64,000 nucleotides of DNA from an uncultured Clostridia bacterium (GCA_947625605.1 CANQOY010000001.1:1-64000), one strand, 5' to 3'. Positions 1 through 10,300 are shown, counted from the stretch's first letter. Numbers and translations are program-made. The notes: generated by a model from the letters alone, not told the origin.

Positions 1-2
1 GC

Positions 3-236
3 CTCGACGCGCTCGCCGTGGGCGTGACCCTGCTCGCCGAAGATACGGCGCACGCGCTTCCCTTCCGCGCGGAACTCTGCGCCTTGCTCATCGGCATGGT
101 CACGCTGTGCTGCGCCCTGCCCGCCGTCCACATCGGCAGGAGGGCGGGGGCGGGCCTTGCGGATCGGGCGGAGGTCTGCGGGGGCGCCGTGCTCATCGCG
201 ATCGGGATCAAGATCCTCCTCGAAGGGCTGTTATAG
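3..236 (+). CDS. mntP: Manganese efflux pump MntP, C-terminal part (5' end outside window)
   Basis: The reading frame is open from the window edge to the stop at 234-236. The visible 77 residues begin with L-D-A-L-A-V-G-V, the start of the second repeat of the DUF204/MntP family (usually S[LI]DALAVG). They end with the family's typical glycine-rich helix followed by ILLEGLL. Two to three membrane segments are visible. Family members are about 190-residue inner-membrane proteins that export Mn2+. The acidic residue in the DAL motif is present. Only the C-terminal half can be judged, so function is assigned by family. The next gene has its own promoter, so this looks like the end of a separate unit. 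Confidence 0.8.
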   Translation, partial: LDALAVGVTLLAEDTAHALPFRAELCALLIGMVTLCCALPAVHIGRRAGAGLADRAEVCGGAVLIAIGIKILLEGLL

Positions 237-269
237 CGCGGAGAACGCGCCCCGTCAAGCATGGAATGC

Positions 270-298
270 TTGACTTTTTCATGCGCCTGTGCTACACT
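270..298 (+). promoter_or_regulatory. Promoter of the antiporter/ABC exporter genes
   Basis: TTGACT (270-275) and TACACT (293-298) are separated by 17 nt. A CCGCTC...GAGCGG hairpin lies in the leader (about 309-329) before the start codon at 355. Confidence 0.6.
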
Positions 299-354
299 TG
301 GGTGCGTCCCGCTCGTAAGGAGCGGCGCATCGGAAACTCAAAACGGAAATCGTC

Positions 355-1359
355 ATGCTGTATCTTTGGATTTTTCTGCTCATCGTGGGGTTTGCGCTCC
401 TCGTAAAGGGGGCGGACTGGTTCGTGGACGGCGCCGCGGGCATTGCGGGGAAGTGCAAGATCTCTCCCCTCGTCATCGGGCTCACCGTTGTCGCCTTCGG
501 GACGAGTGCGCCCGAGCTCGCCGTCTCGGTCACGGCCGCGATCCGTCACTCCACCGAGATCGCCTTCGGCAACGTGGTGGGAAGCAATATTCTCAATATT
601 TTACTCATCCTCGGCCTCTCCTCGCTCATCAAGGACCTCCCCGTCAAGAAGAGCTCGCTCGTGCTCGATCTGCCCGTTCTGCTCATTGCCTCGGCCCTGC
701 TCGTCGGCCTCGGGGCGTGGGGGAACGCGCTCGCATGGTACGACGGGCTCGTCCTTCTCGTCGTGTTTGCGGGGTACATGACGCTGCTCTTTTTACAGGC
801 GCGGCGGGAACAGCGGACGGCCGCTCCCGAACTTACCCCCGCGGCGGAGCCCGAAAAGACGCCGAAAACGAAGTTCGGCAAATGGCTCGCGGCCATGGAA
901 GAAAAGACATGGTTTTTGATCGTGCTCACCGTCGTGGGGCTGGGCATGGTCGTGGGCGGCGGCACGCTCTTGGTCGAGGCGGCGAAGTATATCGCGAATT
1001 ACTTCCATGTGCCCGAGGACATCATCGGCCTCACCGTGGTGGCCATCGGCACCTCTCTGCCCGAGCTCGTCACCTCCGTCGTGGCGGCGGCCAAGGGGGA
1101 GACGGACATCGCCGTCGGCAACATCATCGGGAGCAATATCTTCAACATTTTCTTTGTCGCGGGGATCTCCTCCCTGTTCTCCCCGCTCGCGTTCGTGCGT
1201 CCGAACAACCTCATCGACGGCCTCGTCGCGCTGGGTGCGGCGGCCGTTCTCTTCGCCGCGGCGCTCTTGGGCAAAAAGAAGCTCGGGAAGGCCTCGGGTG
1301 CGGTCATGGTACTCATGTTTGCGGCGTATTATGCATATTTATTCCTCGTGAGGCTCTGA
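355..1359 (+). CDS. Calcium/sodium antiporter (CaCA superfamily, YrbG type)
   Basis: A 334-residue inner-membrane protein with the inverted-repeat architecture of the CaCA cation/Ca2+ exchangers. Two alpha repeats are visible, each with a G-T-S-x-P-E motif followed by GN-x-x-GSN-I: near residues 48-80 (FGTSAPEL ... GNVVGSNI) and 226-262 (IGTSLPEL ... GNIIGSNI). About ten membrane segments flank a hydrophilic loop at roughly residues 145-180. The acidic residues of both PE motifs, which bind Ca2+/Na+ in the family, are intact. The length matches YrbG. Ion specificity is inferred from the family. An ABC exporter pair begins 1 nt after the stop, so the three genes are probably co-transcribed. 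Confidence 0.9.
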   Translation: MLYLWIFLLIVGFALLVKGADWFVDGAAGIAGKCKISPLVIGLTVVAFGTSAPELAVSVTAAIRHSTEIAFGNVVGSNILNILLILGLSSLIKDLPVKKSSLVLDLPVLLIASALLVGLGAWGNALAWYDGLVLLVVFAGYMTLLFLQARREQRTAAPELTPAAEPEKTPKTKFGKWLAAMEEKTWFLIVLTVVGLGMVVGGGTLLVEAAKYIANYFHVPEDIIGLTVVAIGTSLPELVTSVVAAAKGETDIAVGNIIGSNIFNIFFVAGISSLFSPLAFVRPNNLIDGLVALGAAAVLFAAALLGKKKLGKASGAVMVLMFAAYYAYLFLVRL

Positions 1360-1360
1360 A

Positions 1361-3079
1361 ATGAAGCATCTCTTTTCCTGCATGAAGCGCTATCGGATCG
1401 AGGCGGTCTTGTCGCCTCTTTTCAAGCTGCTCGAAGCGGGGATGGAGCTCCTTGTTCCCCTTGCGGTCGCGGCGATCGTGGACGTGGGCATCGCGAATGC
1501 GGACAGACAGTTCCTGCTCCACGCCTTCCTGCTGCTTGTGGGATTCGGCGCGGCGGGGCTTGCGTTCGCGCTCACGGCGCAGTACTTCGCCGCCAAGGCC
1601 GCGGTGGGGACGGGCGCGGAACTGCGGCGCCGCCTCTTTGCGCGGCTGCAATCCTTTTCCTTTGCCCAAATCGACGAGATGGGTGTCTCCACCATGCTCA
1701 CCCGCATGACGAACGACGTGGATCGGGTGCAGACGGGCGTCAACATGACTCTGCGCCTTCTTTTGCGCTCTCCCATCGTCGTGTTCGGGGCGACGGCGCT
1801 CGCCTTCCTTGTGGACGTCAAGGCCGCCATCGTGTTTGCGGCGCTCATTCCCGTCCTCGCCGCCGTCGTGTTTGCCGTCATGGCGGCATGTATTCCGAAG
1901 TACCGCGCCGTGCAGGAGAAGATCGACGGCGTCTACCTCTCCGCACGGGAGAATCTGTCGGGCGCGCGCGTCATCCGCGCCTTCCGCCTCGAAGAGAAAG
2001 AGGCCGCCGCATTCCGCGAAAAGAACGAGCGGCTGGAATGCGCGCAGGAGCGCGTGGGGCGGATCGCGGCCCTGACGGGGCCCGTGACCTTTCTCCTCGT
2101 CAACCTCGCCGTCATCGTGCTCATCGGCGTGGGGGCGATCCGCGTCAATATCGGGGCGCTCGAACAGGGCGAAGTGGTCGCGCTGTACGGGTACCTCGCG
2201 CTCATCCTCGTGGAGCTCGTGAAGTTCGCGAACCTCATCGTCACCGTCTCGCGGGCGGTCTCCTGCATGAAGCGGATCGGCGCCGTGCTCGACATGGAGG
2301 GGGAGCGCGATCCCGCGCAAGCCGAAGGGGACGTTCCCGCCCTTTCTTCGGACGAGGCGTTTGCCTTTGAAAATGTCTCTTTCACCTATTCCGAGGGGGG
2401 CATGCCCGCGCTCACGGGCATAAATTTCGCGGCAAAGCGTGGGGAAACGATCGGGATCTTAGGCGGGACGGGCTCGGGGAAATCCACCCTCGTGCGTCTG
2501 CTTCCCGCATTCTACCCCGCGACGGAGGGCGCCGTGCGCGTCGGCGGGAGGGAGGTCGGCGCGTACCCGCTCCGCACGCTCCGCGGCAAGATCGGCTATG
2601 TGCCGCAGAAGGCCGTGCTGTTCCGCGGGACGATCGCCGAGAACCTGCGGTGGGGGGATGCGGACGCTTCGGACGAGGCGCTCCTGCGGGCCTGCGAGAT
2701 CGCGCAGGCGGGCGACATTCTCGCCGCAAAAGGGGGGCTGGACGCCCTCATCGAGCAGGAGGGGCGCAACCTTTCGGGCGGCCAGCGGCAGCGGCTCACG
2801 ATCGCCCGCGCCCTCGTGCGCGACCCCGAGATCCTCATTCTCGACGACGCCGCCTCCGCGCTCGATTACGCGACGGACGCCCGCCTCCGCGCTTCGCTGC
2901 GCACCCTCGGGTGCACCGTCGTGCTCGTCTCCCAGCGCGTGGCTTCCGTCATGGGAGCCGATCGGATCGTGCTCCTCGATGAGGGCCGTATCGCGGACAT
3001 GGGTACCCACGAAGAGCTCATGGAGCGCTGCAAACTCTATCGGGAGATCTACGATTCCCAAACGGAGGCCGTCTCATGA
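1361..3079 (+). CDS. ABC exporter half-transporter, degenerate ATP-site subunit
   Basis: A 572-residue type IV ABC exporter half: six membrane segments (residues about 15-310), then a nucleotide-binding domain. Walker A is GGTGSGKST, the signature is LSGGQRQR, and the Walker B stretch is ILILDDAASALD. The catalytic glutamate after Walker B is Asp, and the switch histidine is Gln (VSQRVAS). These are the substitutions known from the non-catalytic site of heterodimeric exporters such as TM287/288. Its stop overlaps the start of the next gene (ATGA), which encodes the canonical partner. The substrate cannot be read from sequence; multidrug or lipid-like cargo is typical. Confidence 0.93.
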   Translation: MKHLFSCMKRYRIEAVLSPLFKLLEAGMELLVPLAVAAIVDVGIANADRQFLLHAFLLLVGFGAAGLAFALTAQYFAAKAAVGTGAELRRRLFARLQSFSFAQIDEMGVSTMLTRMTNDVDRVQTGVNMTLRLLLRSPIVVFGATALAFLVDVKAAIVFAALIPVLAAVVFAVMAACIPKYRAVQEKIDGVYLSARENLSGARVIRAFRLEEKEAAAFREKNERLECAQERVGRIAALTGPVTFLLVNLAVIVLIGVGAIRVNIGALEQGEVVALYGYLALILVELVKFANLIVTVSRAVSCMKRIGAVLDMEGERDPAQAEGDVPALSSDEAFAFENVSFTYSEGGMPALTGINFAAKRGETIGILGGTGSGKSTLVRLLPAFYPATEGAVRVGGREVGAYPLRTLRGKIGYVPQKAVLFRGTIAENLRWGDADASDEALLRACEIAQAGDILAAKGGLDALIEQEGRNLSGGQRQRLTIARALVRDPEILILDDAASALDYATDARLRASLRTLGCTVVLVSQRVASVMGADRIVLLDEGRIADMGTHEELMERCKLYREIYDSQTEAVS

Positions 3080-4821
3080 AGCGCAGAGAGATCTATGCGG
3101 AACTCGTCCGCCGCCTCAAACCGCACCTTCCCTTCCTCATCCTCTCCGTCCTCTCGGCGCTCGCCGTCGTGGCGGGGCAGCTCCTCGCGCCCTTCTTTGC
3201 AGGCAAGGCGGTGGACTGCATCCTCGGAAAGGGCGCGGTGGATTGGGAGGGGCTCCGCCTGCATCTCATCGCCATCGGCGTCTGCTCCGCGCTCGCCGCG
3301 GTCTTTCAGTGGATCCTCAGCCTCTCCAACAACCGCATTGCGTACCGCGTGCTCTCCTCCCTCCGCAAAGACGCGTTCTGCAAGCTCGGGAAGCTCCCCC
3401 TGAAATATCTCGACAACCGCCCCTACGGCGATACCATGAGCGCGGTCGTGAGCGACGCGGAGAGCGTTTCGGAGGGGCTGCTCCTCGGATTCACCCAGCT
3501 GTTCACGGGCGTTCTCACGATCGCGGGCGTGCTCGGCGTCATGCTCGCCATCCGCTGGGAGATCGCGCTCGCGGTGTTCTTCATCACGCCCGTCTCCTTT
3601 CTGGCGGCGCGGTTCATCGCCTCGCGCACCTATAAGACTTACCGCGCCCAGACGGCCGCCCGCGCCGACGAGACGGCTTTCTGCGACGAAATGATCGCCA
3701 ATCTCAAAGTCGTCAAGGCCTTCTCCCGCGAGGCGGAGAACGAGGCCGTCTTTGAAAAGAAGAACGAGGCTCTGCGGAAGGCCTCCTTGAAGGCGGTGTT
3801 TTTCTCCTCCACGACCAACCCCGTAACGCGCTTCGTCAACGCGCTCGTCTATGCGGCGGTGGCGCTGGTCGGAGGGCTTCTTGTCATCCGAACCGCGGAC
3901 ATGGGTGCCGCATTTACCGTGGGAACCCTCACGACGTTCCTGCAATACGCCAACCAATACACCAAGCCGTTCAACGAGATCTCGGAGGTTGTGGCCGAGT
4001 TTCAGAACGCGACGGCCTGCGCGGGCAGGATCTTCTCCCTCCTCGCGCAAGAGGAGGAGCCCTCGGATCGGGACGCGCCCGCTCTGCCGCGCGCCAAGGG
4101 GGAAGTGCGCGCTGAGGACGTCGCCTTTTCCTACGAGAAGGACCGCGAACTCATCAAGCACTTCGATCTGGACGTCAAGCCGGGCATGCGCGTTGCCATC
4201 GTCGGCCCCACGGGCTGCGGCAAGACGACGCTCATCGGCCTTCTGATGCGCTTCTACGATGTGGACGAGGGGGCCATCTTTGTGGACGGCCACGATATCC
4301 GCACCGTCACGCGGGCGTCTCTGCGCGAGAACTTCGGCATGGTGTTGCAGGAGACGTGGCTCAAAACGGCCACGGTGCGCGAAAACCTGTGCTTGGGCCG
4401 TCCCGACTGCACGGAAGAGGAGATGGTCGAGGCGGCCAAGGCGGCCAAGGCGCACGCGTTCATCCTGCGCCTGCCCAAGGGCTACGACACCCCGCTCGGC
4501 CCGGACGGCGTGCTCTCCGAGGGGCAGAAGCAGCTCCTCTGCATTGCGCGAGTCATGCTTTGCCACCCGCCCATGCTCATTCTCGACGAGGCGACGTCCA
4601 ATCTCGATACGCGCACGGAAAAGCTCGTGCAGGAGGCGTTCGCCGCGCTCATGCAGGGGAGGACGTCCTTCATCGTCGCGCACAGGCTCTCCACCGTCCG
4701 GAGTGCGGACCTCATCCTCGTCATGAAGAGCGGAAAGATCGTCGAACGCGGCACGCACGAGGAGCTTCTGCGGCGCGGAGGCTTCTACCGCGAGCTGTAT
4801 TTTGCGCAGTTTGCGAGATAG
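3076..4821 (+). CDS. ABC exporter half-transporter, canonical ATP-site subunit
   Basis: A 581-residue partner of the preceding gene: six membrane helices (about residues 18-310) and a complete ATPase domain. Walker A is GPTGCGKTT, the signature is LSEGQKQ, Walker B is MLILDEATSNLD with the catalytic Glu, and the switch His is in IVAHRLS. The 4-nt overlap with the upstream gene implies translational coupling and 1:1 assembly into a heterodimer. A hairpin directly at the stop (4821-4846) may end the transcript. The pairing of one degenerate and one consensus half fits a heterodimeric exporter rather than two separate homodimers. Confidence 0.93.
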   Translation: MKRREIYAELVRRLKPHLPFLILSVLSALAVVAGQLLAPFFAGKAVDCILGKGAVDWEGLRLHLIAIGVCSALAAVFQWILSLSNNRIAYRVLSSLRKDAFCKLGKLPLKYLDNRPYGDTMSAVVSDAESVSEGLLLGFTQLFTGVLTIAGVLGVMLAIRWEIALAVFFITPVSFLAARFIASRTYKTYRAQTAARADETAFCDEMIANLKVVKAFSREAENEAVFEKKNEALRKASLKAVFFSSTTNPVTRFVNALVYAAVALVGGLLVIRTADMGAAFTVGTLTTFLQYANQYTKPFNEISEVVAEFQNATACAGRIFSLLAQEEEPSDRDAPALPRAKGEVRAEDVAFSYEKDRELIKHFDLDVKPGMRVAIVGPTGCGKTTLIGLLMRFYDVDEGAIFVDGHDIRTVTRASLRENFGMVLQETWLKTATVRENLCLGRPDCTEEEMVEAAKAAKAHAFILRLPKGYDTPLGPDGVLSEGQKQLLCIARVMLCHPPMLILDEATSNLDTRTEKLVQEAFAALMQGRTSFIVAHRLSTVRSADLILVMKSGKIVERGTHEELLRRGGFYRELYFAQFAR

Positions 4822-4846
4822 AAGCGGCTCCCCAAAGGGCCGCTTC
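4821..4846 (+). terminator. Hairpin after the ABC exporter
   Basis: GAAGCGGC and GCCGCTTC form an 8-bp stem beginning at the stop codon. The following tract (AATAATTTT) is only moderately T-rich, so termination is probable but not strong. Confidence 0.5.
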
Positions 4847-4884
4847 GCCGAAATAATTTTCGAAAAACGGCGGGAAATCCGTTT

Positions 4885-4926
4885 ACATTTTTTCTCTCAT
4901 CGGTTAGAATAGGAAATAGCATTCTA
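4885..4926 (+). promoter_or_regulatory. Promoter of the GT-C-like membrane protein
   Basis: TTTACA and TAGAAT are separated by 17 nt. The -10 is part of a TAGAAT...ATTCTA inverted repeat that spans the expected transcription start. An AAGGA ribosome-binding site precedes the start at 4946. Confidence 0.55.
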
Positions 4927-4945
4927 TTTGGGATAAGGATAAATC

Positions 4946-7027
4946 ATGAAAAAACTCATCGCAAAATGGAAGACCTTTACGGTATGGTTTCGGGCGTTCC
5001 TCATCCTGTCGGTCGCCTTTTTGGCGGTAGGCCTCGCAAGCCTCGGCACAGCGACCTCCGCGGGGAAGGCCTACGGGCTGTGGACGAAGGGGGAGGGAGA
5101 CGTCTCCGAACCCGCCATCGTATTCCGCCTCTCCAACCTCACGGAGAAGAAGGGCAACTCCAATGTCACGGTGGAGCTCGCCGTAAAGAGAGTCTTTGTC
5201 AACGTCGCCGCCATCTACGGACAGCCGGGCGAAGTCGCAACGTTGCGCCTCGGCCGCGGTTACAGTGCGACCTCCTCCTTCTCCACCTACACGGACGGAA
5301 CGATCGAGAACTTCTACGCCGCCGAGGGGACTTCGAACGCGCCGGGCGCCCTGTATAATTGGGTGGAACCCTTTGCGGAAAAGATCCCCGCCGCAGGCTG
5401 GCGCGTGAGCACCTACCGCTGCTTCAAGCTCACCTCGCGCACCCACAACGTTCTCATCAACGAGGTCGTCTTTCTCGGCGAGATTCTGGATGAAAACAGG
5501 GAGGGGACGGGCAAGATGTGCGTGATCCCCGCGGAGATCGACGCGGGCGACGCCACCTTGCTCCCCATCGAGCAGGAAGAGGGCGAATCGCGCGAACAGG
5601 CCCGGGCGCGGGCGCTCAAAGAGGCGGGCGCGCTTCTCGACGCGCAGATCCGCCCCTCCGCTTCCCAGAGCTCTTTCTTCCGCTTCTCGCAGGAGGAAGT
5701 GTATTCCCTCATGACCATCCGCGAGATGCGCACGGGCACGCGCTATGACAACCGGAATGTGGGCCTGTACCGCGGCGACACCGTCTACGGCGCGCTCGGC
5801 AACGACATTCTCGCGCTCGGGACGCTGATCTTCGGCATGAGCCCGTTCGGCCTGCGCTTTTTCCCCATGCTCGCCTCTTTCGGCGTGCTGATCTTCGGCT
5901 ACATGCTCGCAAAGCGGCTGGGCAAGACGGAGAAGGCGGGCTTCCTCTTCGCCGTGCTCTATGCCCTCGGCAACTTCGCGTTCGGGTTCGGCCATCTCGG
6001 GACGCCGCTCATGCTCGGCCTGTTCTTCTTTACGGCCTCGCTCGACCTCATGCACCGCTTCTATTGGAGGGGGATGAAGAAGGCGAACGCCGCGAGCGCG
6101 GTCCCCGTCGCCCTCTCCGGTCTCTTTGCGGCCTGCGCGATCCTCGTCAACGGCGCATGGCTCATTCCCGCTGCGGGGATCGTTGCCCTGTTCGTGCTCG
6201 GAATGGTGCGCCAGAGGAGGGCGAAGCAGTACTATCTCGACAAGGCGATCGCCGAGGCCGAGACGGAATCCGTGGCACCCATGTCCGAGGATGAGGGCGT
6301 AAATACCCCCTCCAAGGCGGAGCGCAAGGTAGCGCGCGTCGCGCGCGAATACGCGTTCAGAGAGCGCATCGCGCCCACCCTCTTTGCCGCGTTCTTCCTG
6401 ATCGGCGGCCTGCTCCTCTCCGTGCTGGCCATGCTTCCCGCGTCGCCCGCCTACATCAAGATCTTCGATGACCCGTCGGCGCCCAAGATGGGCTTCTTCG
6501 GGCTCATCTGGGAGACCTTCAAGGGCGGCTATACGGGGCGGAACGTCACGGCTTACGGCAGTTCGGGTTGGGCCTTCTTCTACGAGCTCTTCCGCGGCAC
6601 GGGGAGCGTCTATGCGGTCACGGGTATCGTGTTTAACGTCGTCGGCATGCTCGCATGCGTGTTCGGCGCCGTGTTTGCCGTCTATCGGATCGTACGCATC
6701 CTGTCGGCGGGCAAGCCCGCGCGCGAACAGCGGGGCGAACTCCGCGCGCTGGCCGTTCCCCTCGTCGGCTGCCTGCTCACGCTCATTCCCTCCTTCTTCG
6801 GCGCGGGCGCCGTCGCTTTCCGCGGAGCCGCGTCCGTGTTCGGATTTATCCTCTTTGCGATGGCGCACCGCCATTTCTCCGAGTCGGGAGACGCCGTCGC
6901 GGCGAAAGCGGCTCGCATCGCGGTCATCGTCGGGTTCTGCCTGCTCGTCGTTTTCTTCCTCCTCACCGCGTTTTTCACCTTCTCCATCCCGCTTCCGGGC
7001 TCGTTTATGGGGAAGCTCTTCGGGTGA
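4946..7027 (+). CDS. Large membrane protein, GT39/GT-C glycosyltransferase-like
   Basis: A 693-residue polytopic protein. One membrane helix (residues about 14-36) is followed by an extracytoplasmic region of about 230 residues, then eight or more helices. The stretch L-G-T-L-I-F-G-M-S-P-F-G-L-R-F-F-P followed by further helices resembles the GT39/PMT family, where it normally follows a catalytic-region HPPLG motif. Here the HPP position reads YGALG, so the usual motif is absent. The outer domain looks beta-rich. Possible roles are lipid-linked sugar transfer to surface polymers or proteins, or a non-catalytic relative. It lies directly upstream of the giant surface protein, but a terminator and a separate promoter intervene. 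Fold assignment is moderate, function low. Confidence 0.55.
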   Translation: MKKLIAKWKTFTVWFRAFLILSVAFLAVGLASLGTATSAGKAYGLWTKGEGDVSEPAIVFRLSNLTEKKGNSNVTVELAVKRVFVNVAAIYGQPGEVATLRLGRGYSATSSFSTYTDGTIENFYAAEGTSNAPGALYNWVEPFAEKIPAAGWRVSTYRCFKLTSRTHNVLINEVVFLGEILDENREGTGKMCVIPAEIDAGDATLLPIEQEEGESREQARARALKEAGALLDAQIRPSASQSSFFRFSQEEVYSLMTIREMRTGTRYDNRNVGLYRGDTVYGALGNDILALGTLIFGMSPFGLRFFPMLASFGVLIFGYMLAKRLGKTEKAGFLFAVLYALGNFAFGFGHLGTPLMLGLFFFTASLDLMHRFYWRGMKKANAASAVPVALSGLFAACAILVNGAWLIPAAGIVALFVLGMVRQRRAKQYYLDKAIAEAETESVAPMSEDEGVNTPSKAERKVARVAREYAFRERIAPTLFAAFFLIGGLLLSVLAMLPASPAYIKIFDDPSAPKMGFFGLIWETFKGGYTGRNVTAYGSSGWAFFYELFRGTGSVYAVTGIVFNVVGMLACVFGAVFAVYRIVRILSAGKPAREQRGELRALAVPLVGCLLTLIPSFFGAGAVAFRGAASVFGFILFAMAHRHFSESGDAVAAKAARIAVIVGFCLLVVFFLLTAFFTFSIPLPGSFMGKLFG

Positions 7028-7096
7028 TCCCACCGATTTCGGCCATACCATGTCTGCGATCGAATGAAAAAAACGGAAAATTTTTCCGTGCCGAAA

Positions 7097-7120
7097 GGTC
7101 CGCCGCGAGGCGGGCCTTTT
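7097..7120 (+). terminator. Rho-independent terminator after the GT-C-like gene
   Basis: GGTCCGCC-GCGA-GGCGGGCC is an 8-bp stem with one T:G pair followed by TTTT. The region 7028-7330 otherwise holds an ACGGAAA...TTTCCGT inverted repeat (about 7072-7088), a small CTGAT...ATCAG hairpin with six Ts (about 7184-7206), and the promoter of the next gene. Confidence 0.75.
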
Positions 7121-7227
7121 CGTATTTTTCGGCCGAAGGAGGAAAATTTTCTCAAAGACGGCTGAAATTCCCTTGCCGAAATGGCTGATAAAATCAGATT
7201 TTTTCATGAAAAAATTCGCAAGAATGC

Positions 7228-7256
7228 TTGACAAATCCCCAAGTCGATAGTATACT
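7228..7256 (+). promoter_or_regulatory. Promoter of the giant surface-protein gene
   Basis: TTGACA (7228-7233) and TATACT (7251-7256) have a 17-nt spacer. The roughly 68-nt leader contains a GCGCA...TGCGC hairpin (7282-7302) and an AAGGAG ribosome-binding site just before the start at 7331. Confidence 0.75.
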
Positions 7257-7330
7257 TTTGACGAAATATCCCTAAAAGTAGGCGCATGAGCACATCGTGC
7301 GCGTATAAAAAGGGAACAAGGAGAAACTCC

Positions 7331-10300
7331 ATGAGTAAGAGAAAGAGCAAGTCATTGGGTGTATTGATCGCATTGCTTGTCATCTGCTTCCTGTTCGTCG
7401 CAGCGGCAGTCGGCACGCAGATCTACAACTATGCGACGCGCGACAAGAACCCTGTCGGTCCCGTGGGGCCTCAGGGCCCTGCGGGCGAAGTGGGCCAGCG
7501 CGGCACACTTTGGTTCAAGGGGGAGGGGGACCCGAACGATGAGGGCGTCCTCTCGGAAGAAGTCGCCGCAACCGTGCAGGAGGGAGACTATTTCCTCGAT
7601 ACCGCCACGGAAGCTGTGTACTCCTTCAACGGCAAGAAGTGGACCTACGTCATTACCCTCAGGGGCGAGCGCGGCTCGCACTGGGATATGGGCGTCGGCG
7701 CACCCACCGGCAAGGACAATGTGCAGCCGGGCGATTTCTATCTCGACGGTACGAACGGCGACGTTTGGCAGTTCGTGGACGGCGAGTGGAAACCCGTCTT
7801 CAATATCAAGGGTGAAAAGGGCGACCGCGGCACGACATGGCTGAACGGCAACGGCGCTCCCGCGCCCTCTCTCGGCATCGTCGGCGACTATTACATTGAT
7901 AGCCGCACTTCCGACGTGTACGAGAAGAAGCCCGCCGACGAACGTCACGACGCGGCCTATTGGTCGCCGATCGGCAACATTCAGGGCGGACAGGGCGTCC
8001 CCGGCGCGCAGGGCGATAAGGGCACGCAGATCTACTTTGGTGCGACGGCGCCGCAGGATGCGGGCATCGAGGCCAGAGACGGCGACCTCTACCTTCATCA
8101 GGCGGACGCCGAAGGCGATCTCACGCTCTGGCGTTTCGACGGGTCTGCCTGGCAGAAGCTCGGCAAGCTCAACGGCGAGCAGGGCGCGCAGGGTAACCCC
8201 GGCCTTCCCGGAACCCCCGGCTCTCAGTGGTTCTACGGCGAGGGCGATCCCACCGCGAATTCCTTTAAGGATCAAGGCGCCGTCGGCGATTTCTATCTCG
8301 ACCTCACGACCTCTGATATATATAATAGGAAAGCGAGCGGCTGGGAATTCCTCTTCAACATCAAGGGGAATGACGGCGCGAACGGCAATCGCTGGTTCTC
8401 CGGTAACGGTGCGCCTACCCTTCCCGATGTCGCCGCGAAACTGACGGACGCCAAGGCCGACGACTACTACCTCGATACGCAATCGGGTGAGATCTATCAG
8501 AAAGGCGCCGATGGCAATTGGGTTTCCACCGGCAACATCAAGGGCGTCACGGGCGATCAGGGCGCCGCGGGTGCGACATGGCACTTCGGTCAGGGCAAAC
8601 CTACGTCTGACGTCGGGAAGGATGGAGACTTCTATCTCGATAGCGAATTCAATCTCTACCTCAAAGTTGAGAATGCTTGGGTGCCGAAGGGCAGCTTGAA
8701 GGGCGCCGCAGGCGACACGGGCGCACAGGGTTCGCAGGGCGTTCCCGGCAAGGACGGCACGAAGTGGTTCTCCGGCAATGGAGCGCCTACCGAAGTTACG
8801 GGCGCCAAGGCCGGCGACTACTATCTCGACCTCACGACGGGCGACATCTATGCTTATAGTGAGAGCACGGGATGGGGATCGCCCCTCGGCAGCATCAAGG
8901 GCCCGCAGGGCGGCGCTGCTACGCCCGGCAAGGACGGCACGAAGTGGTATTCCGGCGAAGGCGCACCTACCGATGAGGAGATCGCCAAAACGCTTGAAGC
9001 TGCTGTGGATGGCGACTTCTACCTCGACACCGAAAGCGGAACTCTCTACAAGAAGACGCCGGGCTCTTGGGAAAATATCGGCAGCCTGAAAGGCCCCGAA
9101 GGCGGCCAAGGCCCCGCAGGGCAAGTCGGTCCTCATGGCCCCAACGGTTCCATGATCTATTATGGAACGGAGCTCCCCGCAGAGCATTCTTTCGGCGGCA
9201 CAACGCTGAAACTCGGCGACCTCTACATTCACCAGAATAATACGCTCGATCTCTATTACTACACGGGGAGCGCGTGGCTCAAAATTGTCTCCCTCAGGGG
9301 CCCGCAGGGCGAACAGGGCGAGCAAGGCATCCCGGGCAAAGACGGCACGCAGATCTACTTCGGCGCGGAAGATCCGGGGGAGCATCAGTATTCCGTCGAG
9401 CTCCACAACGGCGACCTCTATCTCAACACGAATACATATAATTTGTATAGCTACAACGGTTCGAGCTGGGATCCGCTCGGCACGCTTGCGGGTACCCGCG
9501 GTTCCAAGTGGTTCACAGGCAATGGCGCGCCCGATCTGGCGAACTCTAAGCCTGCTGCCGCGAGCGAACTTCAAGCCGGCGACTACTATCTCGATACGGA
9601 ATCGGGCGACGTCCACTACTACAACGGTGAGGCGTGGTCCAGGACCGGCAACATCAAGGGCGTCACGGGCGACGCCGGCCTCAACGGCAAGACATGGTAC
9701 TACGGTGTGGGCGATGCCTCTGTCGTGGCGCCGGATGCCGTGGATGGCGACTTCTACCTCAACACGGAAACCTTTGATGTCTACGTCAAGGATGCAGAGG
9801 GGTGGAAGCTTCAAGGCAACATCAGGGGTGAAGCAGGCAGAACGTGGCTGAACGGCACCACCGCACCCGACAACAGCGCGGGCACCGTCGGCGACCTCTA
9901 CCTCAACACCACGACGGGTGAAGTCTACCTCAAATCGGCAGAAAATACTTGGACGCGCCTCTTCTCGATCAAGGGTACGGACGGCACAAATGGTGCGAAG
10001 TGGTACCAAGGCGACGGTACGCCGGCTAATGAGCTCGGCGCCGAAGGCGACTTCTACCTCAACACCAAGACCGGCGATATCTATAATAAGAAGAGCGCAA
10101 CGGATTGGGGCTCGCCTGTCGGCAACCTCAAAGGTCCGCGCGGCTCCATGATTTTCAGCGGGACAACGGATCCCAAAGTGTCCGCCGATCTCGGCGCATA
10201 CACCGCGCAGGAGGGCGACCTCTACCTCTACACGCACGACGGAAAGGTTGACCTGTACCGCTACAACGGTACCCAATGGACCTCGCTTGGCACCCTCACG

